Positions 34,039 to 41,791 of a DNA stretch of 64,000 bases are shown here, in pieces. Within the stretch, counting starts at the first letter, position 1, and each line of letters starts with the position of its first letter. A program made the position numbers and the translations under genes. Source of the stretch: Altericroceibacterium endophyticum (lineage in GTDB: Bacteria; Pseudomonadota; Alphaproteobacteria; Sphingomonadales; Sphingomonadaceae); contig NZ_WTYT01000001.1 of assembly GCF_009827595.1 (NCBI RefSeq), positions 248,001 through 312,000 of the forward strand. Direction: 5' to 3'. Under the pieces are notes generated by a model that saw nothing but the letters and a program-made list of their open reading frames with translations, searched no databases and was not told where the DNA came from.

Positions 34039-35421
34039 TTGCGTAACCTTCGGTTATCGGTTGTTTTCAAAACGAACGATCGGTCCCGCATATTGTTAGT
34101 AAATCACGGTGGAAAGGCTGTACTTTCTGTGAAATTGTCCGAAAAACACGAAAGTTCTGAAATAATAGAGTGGCGCGACGACTTGTGTCGGTATGCTCGC
34201 GCTGTCTGGGTGGCGAGCCGTGCCGGGGAAGCGTTACCGCAATTATCCAGTGATGAAAGCGCCCGTCTGGAAGATGTGTTGGGCGATGTATACCATGATG
34301 CGGTTGAAGTTGTCCGATCCTATGCCATTGGCGATTCCCGCAGCCGCGATACGGAAGAACCGCCTGCTGATTTTGCACCCAGGCTCAAACTGATTTTGAA
34401 AGGATTCGCGCCGGAAAGTCAGGCAGTTCAGCCCTCCAGTGATGAGGAGCCCAATGCCGTAATTTTTCAGCAGCACTTGTGGCAATTGCTGCGCAAGGTT
34501 CGGGAAAGTGCCGAATTATCTTACGCGCGCGAAGTGGATTTGCCGGAGCTTGATCGCCGTATTCTGTTCCTGCTGCATAGTTCCGGGCCGCAGGTTCCGG
34601 CCGCCATTTCCAGCGCGGTTGGCATGGATAAGGCGCAGGTTAGCCGCTCTGTTAAACGCCTGCTGCAACAGGAAATGGTTGAGCGCACGCAAATACGCTC
34701 CCCCATTGCGCTGACGGAAAAAGGTCAATCCGCGGCGGCGCGTTTGCTCCGTCTGGCAGAGTTGCGGAACCGGGAATTGTCTTTCGATATAGATGATGAG
34801 GAACTGGAAGGCTTTTTCGTTACGGTCGACGTCCTGCTTCATCGGGCGGCTTCCTTGTATGAACAGGAACGTGCGCTTAGTCAGGGCGGTCCTGTCGGGG
34901 ATTCCATTTTTGACGGAATTCGTCCGTTTCAGGTGAGGCGCACTGATGGCGCGATCGTGATTGATCGCGGCTATATCGTATCGCCTTTGCTGACATTGAG
35001 CGCTTACTTCACCCGCAGCGCGGCACTGACCTATAAGCGGCTGGCCAGCCTTTCCAATTTTGAAGCATGGGTTTTGTCAGAAATCTGCCAAAATCCGCCC
35101 GTTGAATGGGCGCGTCTCGTCCGCGGGCTTGAACGCGATCACAGCCAGGCCGGGCGGACGGTCAATGCGTTGATTGAGCGGGATATCGTGTTCCGCGAAG
35201 GAAAGCCTGGACGGCGTTTCGGGCGTTTTTCGCCGACCGAGGAGGGCAAGCGCCTGTATGCGATTATTCAGGATCTGGGCTTCCAGCGCAGTAAGTTCAT
35301 GCTTGAACCGCTTTCCGAACAGCAATTGCAGGCATTCATGGCGACCTTCTCCAAGCTGAAGCGCAATTCGGTGGCCCAGCTCGAACGCGAACATGCGCTG
35401 GAGGAATATGGCAGCCGGTAA
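34039..35421 (+). CDS. Transcriptional regulator with two MarR-like winged-helix domains
   Basis: 460 residues from TTG 34039 (GAGG just upstream) or about 430 from GTG 34129; the start is uncertain. Two MarR-type units are visible: residues about 166-245 (recognition helix KAQVSRSVKRLLQ, wing before LTEKGQ) and about 335-415 (HSQAGRTVNALIE, wing GKPGRRFGRFSPTEEG). Normal MarR proteins are ~150 residues and dimerise; here one chain carries both, with an extra ~140-residue N-terminal part that may also be helical. It is divergent from the MFS gene and in the middle of the Lig-like block, so it probably controls it in response to an aromatic ligand. No ligand residues can be named. Confidence 0.8.
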   Translation: MRNLRLSVVFKTNDRSRILLVNHGGKAVLSVKLSEKHESSEIIEWRDDLCRYARAVWVASRAGEALPQLSSDESARLEDVLGDVYHDAVEVVRSYAIGDSRSRDTEEPPADFAPRLKLILKGFAPESQAVQPSSDEEPNAVIFQQHLWQLLRKVRESAELSYAREVDLPELDRRILFLLHSSGPQVPAAISSAVGMDKAQVSRSVKRLLQQEMVERTQIRSPIALTEKGQSAAARLLRLAELRNRELSFDIDDEELEGFFVTVDVLLHRAASLYEQERALSQGGPVGDSIFDGIRPFQVRRTDGAIVIDRGYIVSPLLTLSAYFTRSAALTYKRLASLSNFEAWVLSEICQNPPVEWARLVRGLERDHSQAGRTVNALIERDIVFREGKPGRRFGRFSPTEEGKRLYAIIQDLGFQRSKFMLEPLSEQQLQAFMATFSKLKRNSVAQLEREHALEEYGSR

Positions 35422-35436
35422 GCGCCCTTTGGCCTA

Positions 35437-36138
35437 TTATCCGGCTGCTCTTTCCCGTAAACGCTGCATCGCTGGACGCTGCTGATTGCGCTCCAGCCAG
35501 GCGGGAACTGCGCTCAGCTTGTCCCATCCGACAATGGGGCCTGCTTCGTACCAGCTAATGACACCGCCGATCCATCCGGCCATTGAAATATCGGCGATGG
35601 TATATTGGTCACCCATGATCCATTCGCGTCCGTCCAGCCGCTTTTCGAGCACATTCAGCAGCCGTTCGCTTTCCTTGGCAAAACGCTCGACCGGGCGCGG
35701 ATCCTCAATCTCACGGCCGGCATATTTGTAGAAATAGCCCAGATTGCCCATGAACGGTCCGATATGGGCCGCCTGGAAAAACAGCCATGAGGTGCATTCC
35801 AGGCGCTCACGAATATTCTGCGGAATCAACGCGTTCTTCTTATCCGCCAGATAGATCAGGATCGCATTGGATTCGAACATGCCGATCGGCTCCCCATCGG
35901 GGCCATCGGGGTCGATAATAGCCGGGATCTTGCCATTCGGATTGAGGCTCTCAAACTCGGGCGTAAACGTCTCATCCTTTGAAATATCAATATGATGATA
36001 TTCGTAATCAATCCCCAATTCCTCCAGCGCGATCATAGGCTTCATGCCATTGGGGGTTGGGCAGCCAAAGAGCTGGAGAATGTCAGAATTCTTGGGTTTC
36101 CAGCGCTGAGTGATGGGAAAAGCTGAGAGTTTATCCAT
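35437..36138 (-). CDS. Nu-class glutathione S-transferase (YfcG/YghU-like), candidate glutathione lyase
   Basis: 233 residues. The N-domain begins after a short leader with LQLFGCPTPNGMKP (Thr28 and Asn30 match the YfcG/YghU glutathione-binding Thr/Asn), then NPNGKIPAI and MFESNAILIYLADK; the C-domain has the N-capping-type WIMGDQYTIADI. E. coli YfcG and YghU are disulfide-bond reductases; in Novosphingobium aromaticivorans a Nu-class GST removes glutathione from the beta-etherase product. Here it follows an MFS gene by 15 bases. Assignment to lignin metabolism rests on location; a general disulfide reductase is the alternative. Confidence 0.85.
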   Translation of the reverse strand: MDKLSAFPITQRWKPKNSDILQLFGCPTPNGMKPMIALEELGIDYEYHHIDISKDETFTPEFESLNPNGKIPAIIDPDGPDGEPIGMFESNAILIYLADKKNALIPQNIRERLECTSWLFFQAAHIGPFMGNLGYFYKYAGREIEDPRPVERFAKESERLLNVLEKRLDGREWIMGDQYTIADISMAGWIGGVISWYEAGPIVGWDKLSAVPAWLERNQQRPAMQRLRERAAG

Positions 36139-36153
36139 GGTGCGTTCTTTCTG

Positions 36154-37395
36154 TCACGACTGTTTCGGGATGACCTGCTCGGTGCTCGCCAGATGATGCC
36201 CGCCTTGCCGAATGCGGTGATGAACGCGCCATGCCAGCCATGCCGCGGGAAGCATTCCGGCCCCCGCGAAAATGTAGGGCGCATCGACGCTCACGCCGGA
36301 AAACAAGGCGCCTGCAATGATCGGGCCGATGATACGGGCAAATGCGCCAAGCGCGCCGTTGACCCCGAGCAAAGCCCCTTGCTGCTCGGGTGCACTGGCG
36401 AGCGATATCAGGCCCGAGATGGCCGGTTGCGTGATCGAAATGCCGATCACGGTAAAGACCGTGATACCCACCAGCCACATGCCATCTGGTGCCCAGACCT
36501 GTGCGATAAGACTGATGCCGCCAAGCAGCAGTCCGGCGGTGAGCGCGGCCGCCTCACCAATGCGGCGGACGATCCAACCCGCTATCACTGCCTGATTAAG
36601 AGCAGAAAGCGCACCGATGAATGTGAAGGTCAGACCAACCTCATGCGGTCCCCAATCGAAACGTGCAGCTGTCCACAAGGCATAGATTGCCTCCATGGCT
36701 GAAAAGGCACCGGTTGCGATCAGGGTGGTCAGCAGAACCTGACCGATAATCGGGTGCCGCATGGCCTCCATCAAGCGCGCCTGCTGCCGGGCGGCGCGGC
36801 GTGAGTGATCATGCGATTCTTTGAGAAAGAAGATGATGCCGAGCACAGATAGAACGCCCAGAATAGCCGCGCAGAGCAATGGCGGGCGATAGCCGGCTGC
36901 TCCTATTCCTTCGACAACCAGCAATCCGCCAATTGCCGGGCCGACCATGAAACCCAGTCCGAAGGCCGCACCGAGCAGTCCAAGGCGTTCTGTGCGCTTT
37001 TCTGGCGGGGTGATGTCAGCCACATACGCCTGGGTAGTCGAGATATTGCCCCCGGCGATGCCAGCCACAAAGCGCAGCACCAGCGCGGTGTTGTAATCGG
37101 GTGCATAGGCCAGCAACAGGTAGGACAGCCCGATGGCCGCCATCGTTCCCATCAGCACGGGCTTTCGCCCGATACGGTCGGATATACGGCCCCAGAGCGG
37201 TTCACCCAGGAATTGCCCAACCGAATAGGCGGAGAACAATATCGTCACCTGCCATGCGGAAATGCCGAAGCTTTCTGCGTAAAAGGGCAGCAGCGGGATA
37301 ACAATGCCGAAGCCTGCGATATTGATGAAAACGACCAGCAACAAGACGATAAGCGCGCCCTTGCCGCCTATGGGTGTGGTCTGTTTATCTGACAT
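36154..37395 (-). CDS. MFS transporter, DHA1/TetA-like family
   Basis: 413 residues, about 12 membrane helices. Motif A GRISDRIGRKPVL is intact in loop 2-3, and helix 5 contains GAAFGLGFMVGPAIGG (motif C, typical of proton antiporters). The nearest named relatives are tetracycline/multidrug effluxers, but many sphingomonad members sit in catabolic loci. It shares a transcript direction with the Nu-class GST after it and with the hypothetical, SDR and LigG-like genes before it. Export of a toxic intermediate or uptake are both possible. Confidence 0.88.
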   Translation of the reverse strand: MSDKQTTPIGGKGALIVLLLVVFINIAGFGIVIPLLPFYAESFGISAWQVTILFSAYSVGQFLGEPLWGRISDRIGRKPVLMGTMAAIGLSYLLLAYAPDYNTALVLRFVAGIAGGNISTTQAYVADITPPEKRTERLGLLGAAFGLGFMVGPAIGGLLVVEGIGAAGYRPPLLCAAILGVLSVLGIIFFLKESHDHSRRAARQQARLMEAMRHPIIGQVLLTTLIATGAFSAMEAIYALWTAARFDWGPHEVGLTFTFIGALSALNQAVIAGWIVRRIGEAAALTAGLLLGGISLIAQVWAPDGMWLVGITVFTVIGISITQPAISGLISLASAPEQQGALLGVNGALGAFARIIGPIIAGALFSGVSVDAPYIFAGAGMLPAAWLAWRVHHRIRQGGHHLASTEQVIPKQS

Positions 37396-37495
37396 TGTGA
37401 TCCCCGAAAATCCGGCAGCGCCGAGGGCGAAAGCTGCGGTTCAATATTTGATTAAGTCTGCAGCTTTTGCGTTGCGGCGCAAACGGTCGGCTCGT

Positions 37496-38023
37496 TCACT
37501 TCACCCGTTTAACGCGAACGCCGGCCTGGCCATCTGCCACCATCAGATAGCTTCCGAGGGAGGCTGCCTTGATCTCAACGGTCGAACCGCGACGGGGAGG
37601 GCGATAGCTGCTGGAAACGCTTTCGGTGAACAGCCATTGCGCGCCGCTTTCCAGCGTAATCAGATATGTTCCGGGCTGACGCTCACGCACGGATGCAACC
37701 CGCGCGCTCAATTCATCGCGGTTTTCGGGTGCCGGAGCAAAGCGTTCTGGTTTCCGGATATCCTCTGCGCCAAATGTATCGTTGCCAGTGCTGGCAGATG
37801 CGCCGGACGCACTCGCATTCGGCACCGTATTGCTGCGCGGTTTACCACCAGCGGCGCGGATATTGTTGTCGTAGCAGGCAAGCCGCGCTTGTGCGTCGTC
37901 AATCTTGGCGCATTCGCGAAGGATGTTGAGCACGATTGCATCATCAACCTGCGCCGTGGCGGGGGTGGTGCCACCAATCATCAATGCACTGCAGCCAAGT
38001 GCAGCAAGGGCAAATCGTTTCAT
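37496..38023 (-). CDS. Exported hypothetical protein in the Lig-like cluster
   Basis: 175 residues from ATG 38023 with a GAGGAA site; the frame extends to 38044 without need. Signal peptide about residues 1-25 (MKRFALAALGCSALMIGG, cleavage near TAQ). Then a small helical part with two Cys (LRECAKIDDAQARLACYDN), a Ser/Ala linker, and a C-terminal domain of beta character (GTYLITLESGAQWLFTES, GSTVEIKAASLGSYLMV). The CAxxxxxxxRLxCYD pattern occurs in several exported proteobacterial proteins of unknown function. It is 74 bases after the LigD-like gene on the same strand; whether it belongs to the pathway is not known. Confidence 0.82.
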   Translation of the reverse strand: MKRFALAALGCSALMIGGTTPATAQVDDAIVLNILRECAKIDDAQARLACYDNNIRAAGGKPRSNTVPNASASGASASTGNDTFGAEDIRKPERFAPAPENRDELSARVASVRERQPGTYLITLESGAQWLFTESVSSSYRPPRRGSTVEIKAASLGSYLMVADGQAGVRVKRVK

Positions 38024-38097
38024 CTCTATTCCTCCCCGATCCATTATATTGTCTATTAATCAAATATTTGAGTGCGAATTCTTCCGATGTTTCGAAC

Positions 38098-39018
38098 TTA
38101 TCTCGCAGATGTGCCGTAGCGCTGCTTATCCAACTGTTGCCGTGCCTCGATGTATTTATGCATGGCTTGCGCACGCTTCTCTTGCCCGCTCTCATCTGAA
38201 TCCGCCGGTGGCAAGGCATCCAGAGCTTGCTTGAAGATAGCTTCCAGCCCGGCGCGCGCTTCGGGATAGGGAATGATGTAGAAGCGGTTTTCCTCAATTG
38301 CCTGTTTCACATGGCCAGCGAGTTCTTCGGGCTCCATCCCCTGCGCATAGATTTCGTGAAGCGCTGCGATCTCATCTTCATTCACGTCAAACGCGCTCTC
38401 GCCATATCTGTCGGGACGGGTTTTTACGCTCTCGGCAATGTTGGACTTGATATTGGCGGGGGCCAGCACGCTGACACCAATGGCATGGTCCTTCAGCGCA
38501 TCACGCATCGCCATTGTGATCCCATGCACCGCGAATTTGGAAGCGGAGTAAATCCCGGCACTGCTATTCGCCATGAAGCAGCCGAGTGATGCGGTGTTGA
38601 CGATATGCCCACCCTGATTGCGCTCGATCATGCGCGGGACAAAGGTCTGCATCAGATTGACGACACCGTTGAAATTGACGTCCATGATCCAGTCGTAATC
38701 GGAATAGCTGGCCTGTTCGAGCGGTCCGAATATCGATACACCGGCAGTGCCGAACAGCATGCTGACAGGGCCGAGGGCGTCCTCCACTTCATCTGCAGCG
38801 CGTTGAAAAGCGGCCCGGTCGGTGATGTCCAGCTCGACGCCATAGGCTTCGATGCCCTCTTCTTTCAGCTTGCTGACCGCCGTCTGGACTGCGTCGCCGC
38901 GAATATCCGCGATCGCAATCTTACAGCCAGCGCGTCCGAAAACCTGCGCTTGCCCAAAACCGGCACCGCTCGCACCGCCAGTGATAAAGGCGGTCCGCCC
39001 CGCAAAATCGAATGCCAT
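38098..39018 (-). CDS. ligD: SDR dehydrogenase, LigD-like C-alpha-dehydrogenase
   Basis: 306 residues. Cofactor loop TGGASGAGFG at 13-22, TAG at 91-93, catalytic Ser144, Tyr157 and Lys161 (YSASK). The blocks TGGASGAGFGQAQVFG, GVSVLAPANIKSNIAE and NRFYIIPYPEARAGLE strongly recall Sphingobium LigD, which oxidises the alpha-carbon alcohol of guaiacylglycerol-beta-guaiacyl ether with NAD+. It follows the LigG-like gene by 58 bases, as expected for sequential steps. Of the three SDRs it is the best LigD candidate. Confidence 0.82.
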   Translation of the reverse strand: MAFDFAGRTAFITGGASGAGFGQAQVFGRAGCKIAIADIRGDAVQTAVSKLKEEGIEAYGVELDITDRAAFQRAADEVEDALGPVSMLFGTAGVSIFGPLEQASYSDYDWIMDVNFNGVVNLMQTFVPRMIERNQGGHIVNTASLGCFMANSSAGIYSASKFAVHGITMAMRDALKDHAIGVSVLAPANIKSNIAESVKTRPDRYGESAFDVNEDEIAALHEIYAQGMEPEELAGHVKQAIEENRFYIIPYPEARAGLEAIFKQALDALPPADSDESGQEKRAQAMHKYIEARQQLDKQRYGTSAR

Positions 39019-39076
39019 GCTATCATCTCCGCTTTATAATTTTGTTATTTCAATTCGGTTGGATGGCTGAGTTTTC

Positions 39077-39904
39077 TCACGCCAGCCCGAGCTCTTCATC
39101 ACTCGCGGAATGGCCCCATTTGTCCCTTGGCGGCATGGGGCGGTCTTGCCAGGGTATATCAATCGTAAAACTCGAAACCTTGCGGCCTTCCGGAATCTTT
39201 CCGTTGCCGCCGCCCTGGCTGTAATCATAATAGAGCTTGATCAGCTCTTCATACGTATGATGGCGCTGGGCAACTTCGTGATTTGTGCAGGCTTCGCGCC
39301 AGCGCAGCGCGCGCTTCGCCTCAGCCGGCGGTGCATAATCCTCGTAATATTCGAGGAACCACAAGCGCTTGAACATGGGAGTGAAGGCGACTTCTGCCCA
39401 GCCAAAGTCCTCCCAAAGCCAATCCCGGTCCGGAGCGTAATAGCTCAGAAACTCGTCCAGCTTCAGCCATTGTTCGTCCATATTTGCGATCAGCTCATCT
39501 CGCTTGTCGCGTTCGCGGTTGAGGATCATACGATAACCGGCGCCGGTAAAAGCCATATCACTCGCGCATAGCATCCCCTCAACGGCATGTTTGTAAGGGT
39601 CGGAATGCGCCAGTCGCTCGGCCGGAAAGCGCTCATCGAAATAGCGCATGATGACGAGACTTTCCTTCAGTGTCTCACCGTTTTCCAACTCTAGCGCGGG
39701 AAGGGCGGTGGTGCCGCGCGTGCGTTGCAGCAACCAGTCAGGTCGCGGTTTCGAAATGTCGATTTGAAAATCATCCAGCGCATCACCGCATCCCTTCAGA
39801 TCCAGCATCAGCTCGACTCTTTCGGAAAACGGGCAACCAGGAATGTGGTACATCATCGGTTTGCCGGACCGGGCCGGCTCGGCTTGCTGTGTGGCCGTAG
39901 GCAT
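39077..39904 (-). CDS. ligG: Glutathione S-transferase family protein, LigG-type glutathione lyase
   Basis: 275 residues; GGGAGAG precedes ATG 39904. The N-domain has YHIPGCPFSERVELML with the catalytic-type Cys24 of omega-like GSTs, then DISKPRPDWLLQRT and GTTALPALELENGETLKES. The C-domain has GWAEVAFTPMFKRLWFLEYY and the tail YYDYSQGGGNGKIPEGR with PMPPRDKWGHSASDEELGL. These blocks match my memory of LigG of Sphingobium SYK-6, which removes glutathione from the thioether made by LigF/LigE to release the ketone and GSSG. First gene of a minus-strand unit running to ligD. The motif at 39964 lies 60 bases upstream. Confidence 0.83.
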   Translation of the reverse strand: MPTATQQAEPARSGKPMMYHIPGCPFSERVELMLDLKGCGDALDDFQIDISKPRPDWLLQRTRGTTALPALELENGETLKESLVIMRYFDERFPAERLAHSDPYKHAVEGMLCASDMAFTGAGYRMILNRERDKRDELIANMDEQWLKLDEFLSYYAPDRDWLWEDFGWAEVAFTPMFKRLWFLEYYEDYAPPAEAKRALRWREACTNHEVAQRHHTYEELIKLYYDYSQGGGNGKIPEGRKVSSFTIDIPWQDRPMPPRDKWGHSASDEELGLA

Positions 39905-39963
39905 GAATTCTCTCCCAAACTAGACTTTCGGCTAGCAGAGGAAGACGCGCTCGCCAATCAAAT

Positions 39964-39981
39964 TGATTTTGTCCTTATTGT
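39964..39981 (-). promoter_or_regulatory. Candidate operator upstream of the LigG-LigD unit
   Basis: TGATTTTGTCCTTATTGT on the plus strand shares the exact 12-mer TTGATTTTGTCC with the regulator control region (33947-33958). It lies 60 bases before the LigG start. Confidence 0.45.
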
Positions 39982-40033
39982 GAGGGTGGTGGTGCATTAC
40001 GGATTTGCGCTGCTGAATGGTCAAATCACATTG

Positions 40034-40070
40034 AAAAAAAAGGCCCCGGCGACTTTACAGTCCCGGAGCC
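40034..40070 (-). terminator. Terminator after the HPPD gene
   Basis: Imperfect arms GGCCCCGGCGACT and AGTCCCGGAGCC around a short loop; on the minus strand the stem is followed by eight T. Lies about 65 bases after the stop at 40135 and separates HPPD from the Lig-like block. Confidence 0.75.
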
Positions 40071-40134
40071 CATATCGTGTGCCAGACCACTTTGTTCGAT
40101 CGATCAGATGTGCGGCCTGTGTTGCGACTTGCAG

Positions 40135-41217
40135 TTAGGCGTCGGCGCTGCTTTCTCCGCGGCGCTTATAGTCAGCCTCGATACTCTTGAAGAGCGCCGT
40201 GATGTTGCCTTCGCCGAAACCTTCATCGCCCTTGCGCTGAATGAATTCGAAAAAGACCGGCCCCAGCATAAGTTGAGAGAAGATCTGCATCAGCAATTGC
40301 GGCTCGCCGCCTTCGGTGGTGCCATCCAGCAGAATGCCGCGTTCCTTGAGCTTGTCCACGGGTTCGCCATGGCCAGGAAGGCGCTCGGCCAGCTGCTCAT
40401 AATAGGTTTCCGGCGGAGGCGGAGCGAAGGGCGTACCCTTCTGCTTCAAACTGTCGAGCGACGTGTACAGGTCGTCACTATCGAAGGCGATGTGCTGGAT
40501 GCCTTCGCCGTTAAATTCCTTGAGATATTCTGCGATCTGACCTTTTCCGCCTTCGCCACCTTCTTCGTTCAGTGGAATACGGATCTTGCCGTCAGGCGCC
40601 ATCATCACCTTGGTATTAAGGCCGGAATATTCTCCGGTTACATCGAATTGCTTGAATTCACGGAAGCCAAAGATCCGGGAGTAGAATTCTTCCCAATGTG
40701 ACGTCCGACCGGCATAAACGTTGTGGGTCAGATGATCGATAGTATTAAAGCCAGCGCCCGGCGGAGTGCGCTCGACACCGTCTTCATAGACAAAATCGAT
40801 GTCGTAAATATTGGGCCCTTCGCTGTAGCGATCGACCAGATAAATCAGCGAATGCCCAATGCCGCGAATGGCAGGAATGTTCAGCTCCATCGGGCCGGTG
40901 TTTACATTGACTGGCTCGGCGCCGCGCTTAAGCGCGAGGGCGTAGGCTTTCCCGGCATTGCGAACGCGAAAGGCCATGCCGCAACATGAGGCGCCATGTT
41001 CGGCCGCGAAATAGGCTGCGGGGGAGCGCGGTTCATAATTGGCGATCAGGTTGATTTCGCCCTGCCTCCAGAGCTGCACGTCCTTGCTGCGGTGCTGCGC
41101 CACCTGCGTGAAGCCCATGCGTTGGAAGGATTCTTCCAATGGCCCCTTTTCCGGTGCGGAAAATTCAAGAAATTCGAACCCGTCAAGTCCGAGTGGATTG
41201 TCAAATAGATCAGTCAT
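40135..41217 (-). CDS. hppD: 4-hydroxyphenylpyruvate dioxygenase
   Basis: 360 residues from ATG 41217 ([16 protein letters not shown]). Vicinal-oxygen-chelate fold; the three iron ligands are visible as the His in [11 protein letters not shown], the His in [10 protein letters not shown] and the Glu in [19 protein letters not shown]. It converts 4-hydroxyphenylpyruvate to homogentisate in tyrosine breakdown. Length and C-terminal gate helix are normal. No hmgA or maiA gene is adjacent, and a terminator isolates it from the Lig-like cluster, so it is probably part of the core genome. Confidence 0.95.
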   Translation of the reverse strand: MTDLFDNPLGLDGFEFLEFSAPEKGPLEESFQRMGFTQVAQHRSKDVQLWRQGEINLIANYEPRSPAAYFAAEHGASCCGMAFRVRNAGKAYALALKRGAEPVNVNTGPMELNIPAIRGIGHSLIYLVDRYSEGPNIYDIDFVYEDGVERTPPGAGFNTIDHLTHNVYAGRTSHWEEFYSRIFGFREFKQFDVTGEYSGLNTKVMMAPDGKIRIPLNEEGGEGGKGQIAEYLKEFNGEGIQHIAFDSDDLYTSLDSLKQKGTPFAPPPPETYYEQLAERLPGHGEPVDKLKERGILLDGTTEGGEPQLLMQIFSQLMLGPVFFEFIQRKGDEGFGEGNITALFKSIEADYKRRGESSADA

Positions 41218-41340
41218 GGTTTCAAATGTAACCGGTTGATGGGGGCGGTTCAAGAGGACTTCGCGCTAACCACCGGTTTTCCCCATCATCCTGGCGCAAA
41301 CAGGCTTGAATCTGCGGGCTGGGTGTGATTCTGTGTTGAG

Positions 41341-41655
41341 ATGATCAAGGCCGTGGCAAAAAACTCTTTACGTGAAAGGCTGACCCAGTTCGCTGCGCTA
41401 TCTTATTTGCTGGTGTTGGGCGGGTTGGTGCTTGCTGGGCCCTATGGCGTTTTGGCCTGGAATGAGAATGTTTCGCTGCTCGACAAGCGGGAGCAGCGCA
41501 TCACAGCGCTGTCTGAACAGCGTGATGCGCTCAGCAATCAGGTAAAGTTGCTGAATCCCGATCACGCCGATCCTGATCTCGTCACCGAATTGATGCGGGA
41601 AAATCTGAACGTCGCACATCCTGACGAATATATAATCGATCTTAATCAGCCCTGA
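41341..41655 (+). CDS. ftsB: FtsB/DivIC-family septum formation initiator
   Basis: 104 residues. One membrane helix at about residues 18-38 (LSYLLVLGGLVLAGPYGVLAW) and a following coiled coil (LLDKREQRITALSEQRDAL), then the NPDHADPDLVTELMRENLN block typical of alphaproteobacterial members. FtsB joins FtsL and FtsQ to activate septal wall synthesis. It lies upstream of pdhA, the usual alphaproteobacterial position near eno/pdh genes. Confidence 0.88.
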   Translation: MIKAVAKNSLRERLTQFAALSYLLVLGGLVLAGPYGVLAWNENVSLLDKREQRITALSEQRDALSNQVKLLNPDHADPDLVTELMRENLNVAHPDEYIIDLNQP

Positions 41656-41791
41656 TGGCACCTCTCTGACTTGCGTAAAGCGGGACAGATATGTCCAATG
41701 GAGGCGTTGCCAGCGCGGCAATTGTCAGCCTATAGGCAGGGCGTAAACCGATGAGTCCCAAAAGGGACCATGTAAGAAAGGGATAGACGAC

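Noticed and set aside
40135-41217. HPPD as a member of the lignin cluster
   Set aside because: A terminator separates it and its substrate belongs to tyrosine breakdown.
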